Below, piece by piece: positions 44,414 through 52,677 of a stretch of DNA of 64,000 nucleotides. How positions within the stretch are numbered: position 1 is the stretch's first letter; each line of letters begins with the position of its first letter. Where the stretch lies: contig CP087990.1 in NCBI GenBank assembly GCA_021044545.1, positions 2,294,001 through 2,358,000 of the forward strand, read 5' to 3'. Made by a program: the position numbers and the translations under genes. The notes beneath the pieces are model-generated. The model had not been told where the DNA came from. It saw only the letters and a list, made by a program, of their open reading frames with translations, and did not search any database. The stretch is from Comamonadaceae bacterium M7527. GTDB taxonomy: Bacteria; Pseudomonadota; Gammaproteobacteria; Burkholderiales; Burkholderiaceae_C.

Positions 44414-44692
44414 TTGAACTGGCTGGACGCATTCGTACAAATTGCCTGGCATGTCGCCAATTTTTTGGCACCAGCCTTTGGCATGGCTTGCGTGCTTGGT
44501 GGTGCGTTGAAGCTGCGTGGTGCAGGTGTACCCAGTGCCAGCTTTGGGCGTGTTTGGGCCACCTTGTTTGGCTTGGGTGTGGCCGTCAGTGTGCTGGGCA
44601 TGGCACTCACTGGGCTGGATGGCGCCATGGCTACATATGCAGCCTTGGTGCTGGTGACTGGCGCGGCCAGTGCTTGGTTTGCCAAGGCTTAG
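44414..44692 (+). CDS. Small membrane protein (hypothetical)
   Basis: A protein of 92 residues starting at TTG 44414, with a full AAGGAG site seven bases before it. The nearest in-frame ATG choices either lie far upstream inside hemA or would cut the first helix. Three hydrophobic segments are visible: WHVANFLAPAFGMACVLGG (about 10-28), ATLFGLGVAVSVLGMALTG (44-62) and YAALVLVTGAASAWF (68-82). A conserved-looking Arg-rich turn sits between the first two. It is divergent from hemA by 57 bases. I recognise similar small proteins beside hemA in the order but know no function. Confidence 0.65.
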   Translation: MNWLDAFVQIAWHVANFLAPAFGMACVLGGALKLRGAGVPSASFGRVWATLFGLGVAVSVLGMALTGLDGAMATYAALVLVTGAASAWFAKA

Positions 44693-44712
44693 TTGGCTGT
44701 TTGTGCCCTGAT

Positions 44713-45435
44713 TTAGCCTTTGAACAAATCCACGCTGTCTGTAATGAGGTGGTCAATGCCCCAGCTTAAAAAACGTTGCGCCAGCTGTGGCTCGTTAACG
44801 GTGTAGCTGGCACACCACCAGCCGTTGTTGTGGCAGGCCTCGATAATCTCAGGTGACACCAGCGCGGCGTGCAGCACCACGCCCTGGGCCGCCACACATC
44901 GCACAAGGTCTTGCCAGTTGGCAGGCAATGTTTCAAATAAATGCGCTAACGCCAAGTTGGGCTGGGCCTTGTGGGCCGCTTGCAGCGCACGGGTTGAAAA
45001 AGAGCTCAGCACCAGTTGCTGCGTTTGCGCGCCCCACAGCGCGTTGGCGGCATGGGCTACCACTTCGCCTGTACGTGCATCGGTGCCCGCCGTGGGCTTG
45101 ATTTCCAGGTTGACAAAGTCGCCTCTGGGCAGGCAAAACCGGGCAATATCGGCCAAGGTGGCAATGGGCGTGCCGGTAAACTGCTCCGACAGCCAGCTGC
45201 CTGCGTCCAGCTGGGCCAGTTGTGCCCAAGTCTGCTGCCCAGCTGGCCCCGTACCGTTACTTGTGCGCTCCAGGGTGTCGTCGTGTAGCAACAGGCATAC
45301 CTCGTCAGCACTGAGCTTGACGTCACACTCAAAGGCTTTGTGTCCCAGCTGCGCCGCCAGCTGAAACGCTGGCAATGTGTTCTCAGGTGCCAACTTGCCA
45401 GCGCCTCTGTGAGCAATATAGGTAGGGAAGGTCAT
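44713..45435 (-). CDS. ugpQ: Glycerophosphodiester phosphodiesterase
   Basis: Hydrolyses glycerophosphodiesters to glycerol-3-phosphate and an alcohol. It has 240 residues with no signal peptide, so it is the cytoplasmic UgpQ type. IAHRGAGKLAPENTLPAF carries the first catalytic His and Glu, FECDVKLSADEVCLLLHDDTLERTSNG the metal Glu/Asp and second His, and FVNLEIKP a further metal Glu. No ugp transport genes are adjacent. Confidence 0.92.
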   Translation of the reverse strand: MTFPTYIAHRGAGKLAPENTLPAFQLAAQLGHKAFECDVKLSADEVCLLLHDDTLERTSNGTGPAGQQTWAQLAQLDAGSWLSEQFTGTPIATLADIARFCLPRGDFVNLEIKPTAGTDARTGEVVAHAANALWGAQTQQLVLSSFSTRALQAAHKAQPNLALAHLFETLPANWQDLVRCVAAQGVVLHAALVSPEIIEACHNNGWWCASYTVNEPQLAQRFLSWGIDHLITDSVDLFKG

Positions 45436-45485
45436 AGGGTGATTGATGCTGGGGATAATAGAGGCTAATTACTACAGAAAACCAT

Positions 45486-48400
45486 ATGAACGCCACGGTC
45501 CCCCACAGTTTGCTAGCAGCAGCCAAGTCTCACGAGCCAAGACTGCGTGAAATCCCTTACAACTACACATCGTTTTCTGACCAAGAGATCGTAGTGCGCT
45601 TGTTGGGTAAACGCGCTTGGGAGCTGCTCAACCAGCTTCGCCAGGAACGCCGCACTGGCCGCTCTGCGCGTATGTTGTACGAGGTAGTGGGCGACATGTG
45701 GGTGGTACAACGCAACCCCTACCTGCAAGACGATTTACTGGCCAATCCCAAACGCCGTCGCGCCTTGGTCGAGGCTTTGCGCCACCGCATGGCCGAGGTG
45801 CAAAAGCGCCGCACACCTGGCGAAGATGCCGTACGCGACGCGCTGGTGCAAGAGCTAACCGATGCCGCCGGCAAGGCGATTGCCGACTTCTCTGCAGCCT
45901 TTGACGACATGGCCAAGCTGCGCACCAAGGTATCGCGCCGTTTTAAACATCACACTGCCAAAGACAACGTCAAGTTTGACGGCTTGTCTCGTGTGAGCCA
46001 CGTAACAGACGCTACAGACTGGCGTGTGGAGTACCCGTTTGTGGTGCTGACACCAGATACCGAGGCCGAAATGGCCCAATTGGTGCGCGACAGTATTGAG
46101 CTGGGCCTTACGATTATTCCGCGCGGCGGCGGCACGGGCTACACAGGTGGCGCGATTCCGCTGACCTGGAAGTCGGTGGTGATCAACACCGAAAAGCTGG
46201 AAGCCATGACCGAGGTGGAAATGGTGAAACTGCCAGGCCTCGATGAGCCAGTGGCCACGGTTTGGAGTGAGGCAGGCGTGGTCACGCAGCGCGTGGCCGA
46301 TGCGGCAGAGCGCGCCGGCTTTGTATTTGCGGTAGACCCCACATCGGCTGAGGCGTCTTGTATTGGTGGCAATATCGCCATGAATGCCGGCGGTAAAAAG
46401 GCTGTGCTGTGGGGTACTGCGCTGGACAATTTGGCGTCTTGGCGCATGGTCACACCTGACGCGCAGTGGCTAGAGGTCACGCGTGTGGGGCACAACCTGG
46501 GCAAGATTCACGATGCTGACAAAGCCGTGTTCGAGTTGGCCTATTTTGAGGCAGACGGTCGAACACCGGTGCGTACAGAGACCCTGGAAATTCCAGGCAA
46601 GGCCTTTAGAAAAGAAGGCTTGGGCAAGGACGTGACCGACAAGTTTTTGTCTGGCCTGCCAGGCATACAAAAAGAGGGCTGTGACGGCTTGATCACCAGT
46701 GCACGCTGGGTGGTACACCGTATGCCTGCGCACACGCGCACCGTTTGTTTGGAGTTTTTTGGCAACGCCAAAGACGCTGTGCCCAGCATTGTCGACATCA
46801 AGGAATTCATGTTCGCCGAGCAAAAGCGCAGCGGCACATTGCTGGCTGGCCTTGAGCACCTGGACGACCGCTACCTCAAAGCCGTTGGCTATGCCACCAA
46901 GAGCAAGCGTGGCGGTGTGGGCGTGCCCAAGATGGTGTTGGTGGGCGACATTGTGGGGGACGACGCCGACGCGGTAGCGCGCGCGGCCTCTGAGGTGGTG
47001 CGCATGGCCAACAGCCGCAGCGGCGAAGGCTTTGTGGCCATTAGCCCTGAGGCTAGAAAGAAGTACTGGCTTGATCGCAAGCGCACTGCCGCTATCAGCC
47101 GCCACACCAACGCCTTCAAAATCAACGAAGACGTGGTGATACCGCTTGAGCGTATGGGCGAGTACACAGATGGCATAGAGCGCATCAACATCGAGCTGTC
47201 GCTGCGTAACAAGCTGGCTCTGTGCGATGCACTGACCGAATTTGTAAACCAGCCCAAACTGCCGCTTGGCCGCAGCGATGACCCCGACGCCGCCCTAGAG
47301 TGGCTGGAAGACCGTGTGGCGCAAGCCAACGGCGTGATTGCAGGTGTGCGTGCGCAGTGGCAGCAGTGGCTTGACGGTATTGACGTTTTGTTTGAGCAGC
47401 TGCAAACCCACGAGCTGCGTGCCAGCTGGAAAGAGCAACTGCAAAAGCCATTGCACGCTTTGTTTGTTGGCGCTGCCTTTGCGCCCATTGCCGCCGAACT
47501 TGACGCCATTCACAAGCGCGTGCTCAAGGGGCGCGTGTGGGCGGCGCTGCACATGCACGCTGGTGACGGCAACGTGCACACCAACTTGCCCGTTAACAGC
47601 GACGATTACGCCATGCTGCAAACCGCCCATGAGGCTGTGGCCCGCATTATGGTGCTGGCCCGCTCCCTGAATGGCGTGATATCTGGCGAGCATGGCATCG
47701 GTATTACCAAGCTGGAGTTTTTGACCGACGCCGAGCTGGCGCCGTTTGCCAACTACAAGCAGCGCGTAGACCCCAACGGCCATTTCAACAAAGGCAAGTT
47801 GCTGCGTGACAGCGTGATGCCAGCTGGCCTCAGCTTGTCGCCAGATACCCACGTGGCCGACTTGAGCCACGCCTATACGCCCAGCTTTGGCTTGATGGGG
47901 CATGAATCGTTGATCATGCAGCAATCAGATATTGGCGAAATTGCTGCCAGCGTGAAAGACTGCTTGCGCTGTGGCAAGTGCAAGCCTGTATGCGCGACCC
48001 ATGTGCCACGCGCCAATTTGCTGTACAGCCCACGCAACAAGATTTTGGCCACTTCCTTGCTGGTGGAGGCGTTTTTGTATGAAGAGCAAACACGCCGTGG
48101 CATTTCAATCGCGCATTGGCAAGAGTTTGAAGATGTGGCCGACCACTGCACCGTGTGTCATAAGTGTTTGTCGCCTTGCCCGGTAGACATCGACTTTGGC
48201 GAAGTCTCCATGAACATGCGCAACCTGTTGCGCAAGATGGGGCAAAAGAGCTTCAGGCCAGGCAACGCTGCGGCCATGTTTATGCTCAACGCCACCAACC
48301 CCGAGACCATCAAGTTCGCACGCGCAGCTATGGTGGGCGTGGGTATGCGTGCCCAGCGCTGGGCCAATGACTTGCTGGGAATGGCCGCCAAAAAGCAAAC

Positions 48401-49385
48401 GGCAGCACCACCAGCAACGGTTGGCAAAGCGCCCATTAAAGAGCAGGTGATTCACTTCATCAACAAAAAGCTGCCCGGCGGTTTGCCCAAAAAGACAGCG
48501 CGCGCGTTGTTGGATATTGAAGACGCGGATTACGTACCCATCATTCGAGACCCCAAGGCCACGACGGCTGATACCGAGGCGGTGTTTTACTTCCCCGGCT
48601 GCGGCTCTGAGCGTTTGTTCAGTCAGGTGGGGCTGGCCACGCAAGCCATGCTGTGGCATGCAGGCGTTCAAACCGTGCTGCCGCCGGGCTACCTGTGTTG
48701 CGGCTACCCGCAGCGTGGCAGCGGCCAGTTTGAAAAAGCCGAGAAAATGATTACCGACAACCGGGTCTTGTTTCACCGCGTGGCCAATACGCTGAACTAC
48801 CTGGACATCAAAACCGTGGTGGTGAGCTGTGGTACCTGCTACGACCAGCTGCAAGGCTACCAATTTGACCGCATCTTCCCGGGTTGCCGCATCATTGACA
48901 TTCACGAGTACTTGCTGGAAAAGGGCATTACGCTTAGTACCAACAACGGCTACATGTTCCATGACCCATGCCACTCACCCATGAAGTTGCAAGACCCCAT
49001 GAAGACGGTCAAGGCATTGGTGGGCGACGCCGTGGTCAAGAGCGACCGCTGTTGTGGTGAGTCAGGCACCTTGGGCGTTACCCGCCCAGACATCTCCACC
49101 CAGGTGCGCTTTCGCAAGGAAGAAGAGCTGCTGAAGAACGAACAGCAACTGGTGGCTCTCAAGGCTGAACAAGCGGTGCCGGCCACCAGCAAACCTACCA
49201 AAATTCTCACCTCGTGCCCCAGCTGTTTGCAAGGACTGAGCCGCTACGGCGACGACTTGAACAACGGCTTGCTGGAGGCCGACTATGTGGTGGTGGAAAT
49301 GGCCAACCAGATATTGGGCGAGAACTGGATGCCAGAGTACGTGGCCCAGGCCAACAACGGCGGCATTGAGCGCGTACTGGTATGA
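45486..49385 (+). CDS. Large FAD-linked oxidase fused to 4Fe-4S and CCG (heterodisulfide reductase-like) domains, DUF3683 N-terminus
   Basis: A multidomain protein of 1299 residues. In order: a DUF3683 region (1-130), a PCMH-type FAD-binding domain with IIPRGGGTGYTGGAIPL near 210 and GGNIAMNAGG near 300, and an FAD-oxidase C-terminal domain with HMHAGDGNVHTNLPV near 695 and SGEHGIGITK near 735. Two 4Fe-4S motifs follow (CLRCGKCKPVC about 826, CTVCHKCLSPCP about 888), then two CCG domains (FFPGCGSE about 1036, CCGYP 1070, CCGESG 1188). The layout resembles D-lactate or D-2-hydroxyglutarate dehydrogenases with a GlpC-like electron module. The substrate is unproven. The stop overlaps the next gene (ATGA). 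Confidence 0.9.
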   Translation: MNATVPHSLLAAAKSHEPRLREIPYNYTSFSDQEIVVRLLGKRAWELLNQLRQERRTGRSARMLYEVVGDMWVVQRNPYLQDDLLANPKRRRALVEALRHRMAEVQKRRTPGEDAVRDALVQELTDAAGKAIADFSAAFDDMAKLRTKVSRRFKHHTAKDNVKFDGLSRVSHVTDATDWRVEYPFVVLTPDTEAEMAQLVRDSIELGLTIIPRGGGTGYTGGAIPLTWKSVVINTEKLEAMTEVEMVKLPGLDEPVATVWSEAGVVTQRVADAAERAGFVFAVDPTSAEASCIGGNIAMNAGGKKAVLWGTALDNLASWRMVTPDAQWLEVTRVGHNLGKIHDADKAVFELAYFEADGRTPVRTETLEIPGKAFRKEGLGKDVTDKFLSGLPGIQKEGCDGLITSARWVVHRMPAHTRTVCLEFFGNAKDAVPSIVDIKEFMFAEQKRSGTLLAGLEHLDDRYLKAVGYATKSKRGGVGVPKMVLVGDIVGDDADAVARAASEVVRMANSRSGEGFVAISPEARKKYWLDRKRTAAISRHTNAFKINEDVVIPLERMGEYTDGIERINIELSLRNKLALCDALTEFVNQPKLPLGRSDDPDAALEWLEDRVAQANGVIAGVRAQWQQWLDGIDVLFEQLQTHELRASWKEQLQKPLHALFVGAAFAPIAAELDAIHKRVLKGRVWAALHMHAGDGNVHTNLPVNSDDYAMLQTAHEAVARIMVLARSLNGVISGEHGIGITKLEFLTDAELAPFANYKQRVDPNGHFNKGKLLRDSVMPAGLSLSPDTHVADLSHAYTPSFGLMGHESLIMQQSDIGEIAASVKDCLRCGKCKPVCATHVPRANLLYSPRNKILATSLLVEAFLYEEQTRRGISIAHWQEFEDVADHCTVCHKCLSPCPVDIDFGEVSMNMRNLLRKMGQKSFRPGNAAAMFMLNATNPETIKFARAAMVGVGMRAQRWANDLLGMAAKKQTAAPPATVGKAPIKEQVIHFINKKLPGGLPKKTARALLDIEDADYVPIIRDPKATTADTEAVFYFPGCGSERLFSQVGLATQAMLWHAGVQTVLPPGYLCCGYPQRGSGQFEKAEKMITDNRVLFHRVANTLNYLDIKTVVVSCGTCYDQLQGYQFDRIFPGCRIIDIHEYLLEKGITLSTNNGYMFHDPCHSPMKLQDPMKTVKALVGDAVVKSDRCCGESGTLGVTRPDISTQVRFRKEEELLKNEQQLVALKAEQAVPATSKPTKILTSCPSCLQGLSRYGDDLNNGLLEADYVVVEMANQILGENWMPEYVAQANNGGIERVLV

Positions 49386-49855
49386 CCGACGCGAGCAAGT
49401 CCCTTGAATGCCTGTTGTGCACCGACGATGGCGGCGACTTGGTGTGGCGCGACGCGCACTGCCGTGTGGTGCTGCCTGCAGAGGCTGAATATCCCGGGTT
49501 TGTGCGTGTTATCGCCAACCAGCACGCAGCCGAAATGACAGACTTGCCCCCCGCTGTGCGTGACCACATCATGGCCGTGGTGTGGGCTTGCGAGGCTGTG
49601 CTGCGAGAGGTCATGGCGCCCACCAAAGTGAATGTCGCCTCCCTTGGCAATGTGGTGGCCCATGTGCACTGGCACATCATTGCGCGCTTTGCAGACGACA
49701 GACACTTTCCCAATCCCATATGGGGTGCGGCAGCCCGCCAAACCTGCCCCACAGACCACATACGCCGCCAAACGCGCGCAGGCACACTGCCCGTGTCCTT
49801 GGCGTTGGCGCTTGACCAGCAATTCCCAACCGTTCAACCAGCAGCCGCACCATGA
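49382..49855 (+). CDS. HIT family protein
   Basis: Histidine-triad nucleotide hydrolase/transferase of 157 residues. The triad is in VAHVHWHIIARF, with an N-terminal CLLC pair and VRVIANQHAAEMTDL before it. The zinc-type cysteines near the start are common in this subgroup. It overlaps both neighbours by four bases (ATGA), making a tightly coupled three-gene unit with the large oxidase and DUF971. The nucleotide substrate is unknown. Confidence 0.88.
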   Translation: MTDASKSLECLLCTDDGGDLVWRDAHCRVVLPAEAEYPGFVRVIANQHAAEMTDLPPAVRDHIMAVVWACEAVLREVMAPTKVNVASLGNVVAHVHWHIIARFADDRHFPNPIWGAAARQTCPTDHIRRQTRAGTLPVSLALALDQQFPTVQPAAAP

Positions 49856-50277
49856 GCCAAGACACTTTTACGCCACACAAATCAGGCCCAGTACCTACAG
49901 ACGTGGTGCTGCACCAGGTCAGCCGCCTGCTGGAGCTAACTTACGAAGGCGAAGGCAGCTTCAAGGTGCCGTTTGAGTTGTTGCGCGTGTACTCGCCGTC
50001 TGCCGAAGTGCGCGGCCACGGCATAGGCCAAGAGGTGCTGCAAACCGGCAAGGCTGAAGTGGGCATTGTTGACCTGGAGCTGGTGGGCAACTATGCCCTT
50101 AAACCCACTTTCACCGACGGCCATGACAGCGGCCTATTTGCTTGGCCTTACTTGCATGAGCTGGCTACCAAACAAGCCACTTATGAGGCCGACTATGTGG
50201 CCAAACTGCAAGCCGCCGGCGTCGATCGCGACGCGCCCATGGCGCCTGCGAAAGCAGGTGGTAGCTGCGCATCATGA
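49852..50277 (+). CDS. DUF971 domain protein
   Basis: A protein of 141 residues with the DUF971 (GBBH-like) fold: TDVVLHQVSRLLELTYEGEG, then FELLRVYSPSAEVRGH and GVDLELVGNYALKPTF-type VDLELVGNYALKPTFTDGHDSGLF. Related domains occur in gamma-butyrobetaine hydroxylase and Fe-S cluster carriers, but a stand-alone role is not established. It is normally found directly before ubiE in this order, and ubiE begins 25 bases later. Confidence 0.9.
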   Translation: MSQDTFTPHKSGPVPTDVVLHQVSRLLELTYEGEGSFKVPFELLRVYSPSAEVRGHGIGQEVLQTGKAEVGIVDLELVGNYALKPTFTDGHDSGLFAWPYLHELATKQATYEADYVAKLQAAGVDRDAPMAPAKAGGSCAS

Positions 50278-50302
50278 TGGTTGGGGCTACTACACTACAC
50301 CC

Positions 50303-51037
50303 ATGACTCAAACACATTTCGGATTCAAGACTGTCAACGAGGCCGATAAGGCCAAACATGTGCGCCAAGTGTTTGACTCGGTCGCGCCCAAGTACGACAT
50401 CATGAATGACTTGATGTCGGCCGGCTTGCATAGATTGTGGAAGCGCTACACGCTGACCGTGGGCAACGCATTGCCAGGGCAGCAGGTTCTGGACATTGCA
50501 GGTGGCACGGGTGATTTGGCCATGGGCTTTGCCAAGCAGGTAGGCCCTACCGGCACGGTGGTGCACACGGATATCAACCATGCCATGCTGAACGAAGGGC
50601 GCAACAGGTTGTTAGACGCGGGTGTGGTGTTGCCCACCACAGTGTGCGACGCGGAACACTTGCCGTTTGAAGACGCACGGTTTGACATCGTGAGCGTGGC
50701 CTTTGGTCTGCGCAACATGACGCATAAAGACGGTGCATTGCGCGAAATGTGCAGGGTGTTAAAGCCAGGCGGCAAATTGCTGGTGTTGGAGTTTTCCAAA
50801 GTAGCCAAGCCTCTGGCAGGGCTATACGACCTTTACTCCTTCAAGGTTTTGCCAAAACTGGGACAGTTGATAGCTGGCGACGCGCAAAGCTACCAATATT
50901 TGGCGGAGTCCATACGCATGCATCCCGATCAGGACACGCTCAAAGCCATGATGGTTGAGGCGGGCTTTGGTCATGTCGATGTACACAATATGACCGGCGG
51001 CGTGGTTGCACTGCATGCCGGACGCAAAGTTGGTTAA
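50303..51037 (+). CDS. ubiE: Ubiquinone/menaquinone C-methyltransferase
   Basis: SAM-dependent C-methylation in ubiquinone synthesis, 244 residues from ATG 50303. HFGFKTVNEADKAKHVRQVF at the N-terminus, the SAM motif LDIAGGTGDLA, and the post-motifs VSVAFGLRNMT and MCRVLKPGGKLLVLEFS are present. The frame is open back to 50066 inside DUF971, but the conserved N-terminus starts here. It heads a run of quinone genes: ubiE, Tim44-like, ubiJ, ubiB. Confidence 0.97.
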   Translation: MTQTHFGFKTVNEADKAKHVRQVFDSVAPKYDIMNDLMSAGLHRLWKRYTLTVGNALPGQQVLDIAGGTGDLAMGFAKQVGPTGTVVHTDINHAMLNEGRNRLLDAGVVLPTTVCDAEHLPFEDARFDIVSVAFGLRNMTHKDGALREMCRVLKPGGKLLVLEFSKVAKPLAGLYDLYSFKVLPKLGQLIAGDAQSYQYLAESIRMHPDQDTLKAMMVEAGFGHVDVHNMTGGVVALHAGRKVG

Positions 51038-51064
51038 ACAAATATTCGAGACACTGGAGTAACG

Positions 51065-51955
51065 ATGAAACATGTATGGGTGATTTTGGTAACTGTGGCG
51101 ATGGCGTTGGCCACAACGCACGCCTCGGCCAAGCGCATGGGTGGTTTTTCATTTGGCAAGCAGTCCAGCAAGGTGACCCAGCGTCAGGCTGCGCCGCCCA
51201 GCACGCCTGCCGCTCCTGCGCAGGCGGCGGGAGCCGCCGGTAGCCGCTTTGGCGGTATGGGGGGCGTGGTTGGCGGCCTGGCGGCTGGCCTTGGCCTGGC
51301 ATGGTTGGCCAGCTCATTGGGCTTGGGCGCCGAGTTTGGCAACATATTGATGATTGCGCTGTTGGTGATGGCAGGCGTGTTTGTGTTCCGCATGCTGAGT
51401 CGTCCGCGTATGGCACCAGCAGGTGCAGGCGGCGCCAACATGTACCGCGGTTACGATGCCAAAAACGTGGGCAATGACGCGTCGGCCAGGCCTTGGGAGG
51501 CCAGCAACACTGGCGGCAGTGCCGGTAGTGTGATTGGCTCCGGCTTGCTGGGCAACCAGATGTGGGGTGTGCCAGAGGGTTTTGATACCATGGGCTTTCT
51601 GAATGCGTGCAAGCGCAACTTCACCACGCTGCAAGCAGCCTGGGACGCCTCGGACGTAGACAGCCTGCGCGCCATGATGACCGACGAGATGGTGGCCAAC
51701 ATCCAGCAGCAGCTCAACGAACGCGATGCCCACAGCAATGGACAGCCCAATGTCACAGAGGTGTTAAAGCTGGATGCGCAGTTGCTGGGTATTGAAGAAA
51801 TCGCAGGCCACTACATGGCCAGTGTTGAATTCAATGGTTTGATTCGCGAAAGCGCCGACGCTGGCCCCACACCCTTCCGTGAGGTCTGGAACGTTACCCG
51901 CCCCATGAGCGGCCCCGGTGGCTGGGTGGTAGCTGGTGTGCAGGCACTGGGCTAA
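51065..51955 (+). CDS. Tim44-like domain protein, membrane-anchored
   Basis: A protein of 296 residues. An N-terminal signal or anchor (VWVILVTVAMALATTHASA) is followed by a low-complexity Gly/Ala/Pro-rich stretch and a second hydrophobic region of about 65 residues (GGVVGGLAAGLGLAWLASSLG, then ILMIALLVMAGVFVFRML). The C-terminal ~140 residues form a Tim44/MBA1-type domain (CKRNFTTLQAAWDASDVDSL, MTDEMVANIQQQL, EVWNVTRP). The function in bacteria is unknown. It sits between ubiE and ubiJ, a position kept in many Burkholderiales, which suggests an envelope role linked to quinone synthesis or respiratory assembly. Confidence 0.85.
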   Translation: MKHVWVILVTVAMALATTHASAKRMGGFSFGKQSSKVTQRQAAPPSTPAAPAQAAGAAGSRFGGMGGVVGGLAAGLGLAWLASSLGLGAEFGNILMIALLVMAGVFVFRMLSRPRMAPAGAGGANMYRGYDAKNVGNDASARPWEASNTGGSAGSVIGSGLLGNQMWGVPEGFDTMGFLNACKRNFTTLQAAWDASDVDSLRAMMTDEMVANIQQQLNERDAHSNGQPNVTEVLKLDAQLLGIEEIAGHYMASVEFNGLIRESADAGPTPFREVWNVTRPMSGPGGWVVAGVQALG

Positions 51956-51989
51956 CGCCTGACAGCATTCAACGCAGCCTCGCTGTGAC

Positions 51990-52024
51990 AACGCCCTGTC
52001 TGATTTGTCAGCAGGGCGTTTGTT
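51990..52024 (+). terminator. Terminator after the Tim44-like gene
   Basis: AACGCCCTG / CAGGGCGTT stem (51990-51998 with 52012-52020), with a nested CTGA / TCAG hairpin in its loop, then a T-rich stretch. The T run is interrupted, so it may be only partial. Confidence 0.6.
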
Positions 52025-52062
52025 ATTGGAGCTGGGACACACAAATCCGGCACAATTGGACC

Positions 52063-52677
52063 ATGACAAACGCACCGCACTCCAAAGCCGCATCGTCGCG
52101 CCACGCGCTACCCAGCTTAGACACCTTGGCGGCCTTGCCGCTGCAGTTGTTAGACGGCGTGCAGCGCTTTATGGACAGTAACCCGCCCCCAAGCTGGCTG
52201 TTGGCTGAGGCGCAAAACAAAGCGCTGTTGCTGGTCAACCACGTTTTAGACCAGGAGCCACAAGCCACCGCGCGCCTGGCCAGGCACAAAGGCAAGCGTA
52301 TTGGGTTTGCATGGGGTGGCTTGCAGGTGCAGCTTGTTATCAGTCCCGCCGGCTTGTTGATGACAGCCCCCGACCAGGGTGGCACAGAGCCAGACTTGCG
52401 CATTGACATGCGCAATGCGCCTGTGTCGCAAATCGCCACAGCGGTGATGCAAGGCCAGCAACCTGAGTTTGATATCCACGGCGACGTGATGTTGGCTGCT
52501 GAGTTGGGCTGGCTTAAAGAACATGTGCGCTGGGACATAGAGGACGACCTGGCCCGTGTCGTGGGTGATGCACCTGCCGTGTGGCTAACCACTGCGGCTA
52601 CGCGGCTTGTAGATGCGGCCAAAAGCTTTGTGGCCAGACGTTCACCGGTAGCTGGTAACGAGGTGACACCGCTATGA
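52063..52677 (+). CDS. ubiJ: Ubiquinone biosynthesis accessory factor UbiJ (SCP2 domain)
   Basis: Lipid-binding SCP2-like protein that holds quinone precursors in the Ubi complex. It has 204 residues from ATG 52063. The SCP2 core includes GKRIGFAWGGLQVQLVISPAG and ARPDL-type EPDLRIDMRN, then GDVMLAAELGWLKEHVRWD and DDLARVVGDAPA, typical of UbiJ. The stop overlaps the start of ubiB (ATGA), matching the ubiE-ubiJ-ubiB order of E. coli. Confidence 0.92.
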   Translation: MTNAPHSKAASSRHALPSLDTLAALPLQLLDGVQRFMDSNPPPSWLLAEAQNKALLLVNHVLDQEPQATARLARHKGKRIGFAWGGLQVQLVISPAGLLMTAPDQGGTEPDLRIDMRNAPVSQIATAVMQGQQPEFDIHGDVMLAAELGWLKEHVRWDIEDDLARVVGDAPAVWLTTAATRLVDAAKSFVARRSPVAGNEVTPL

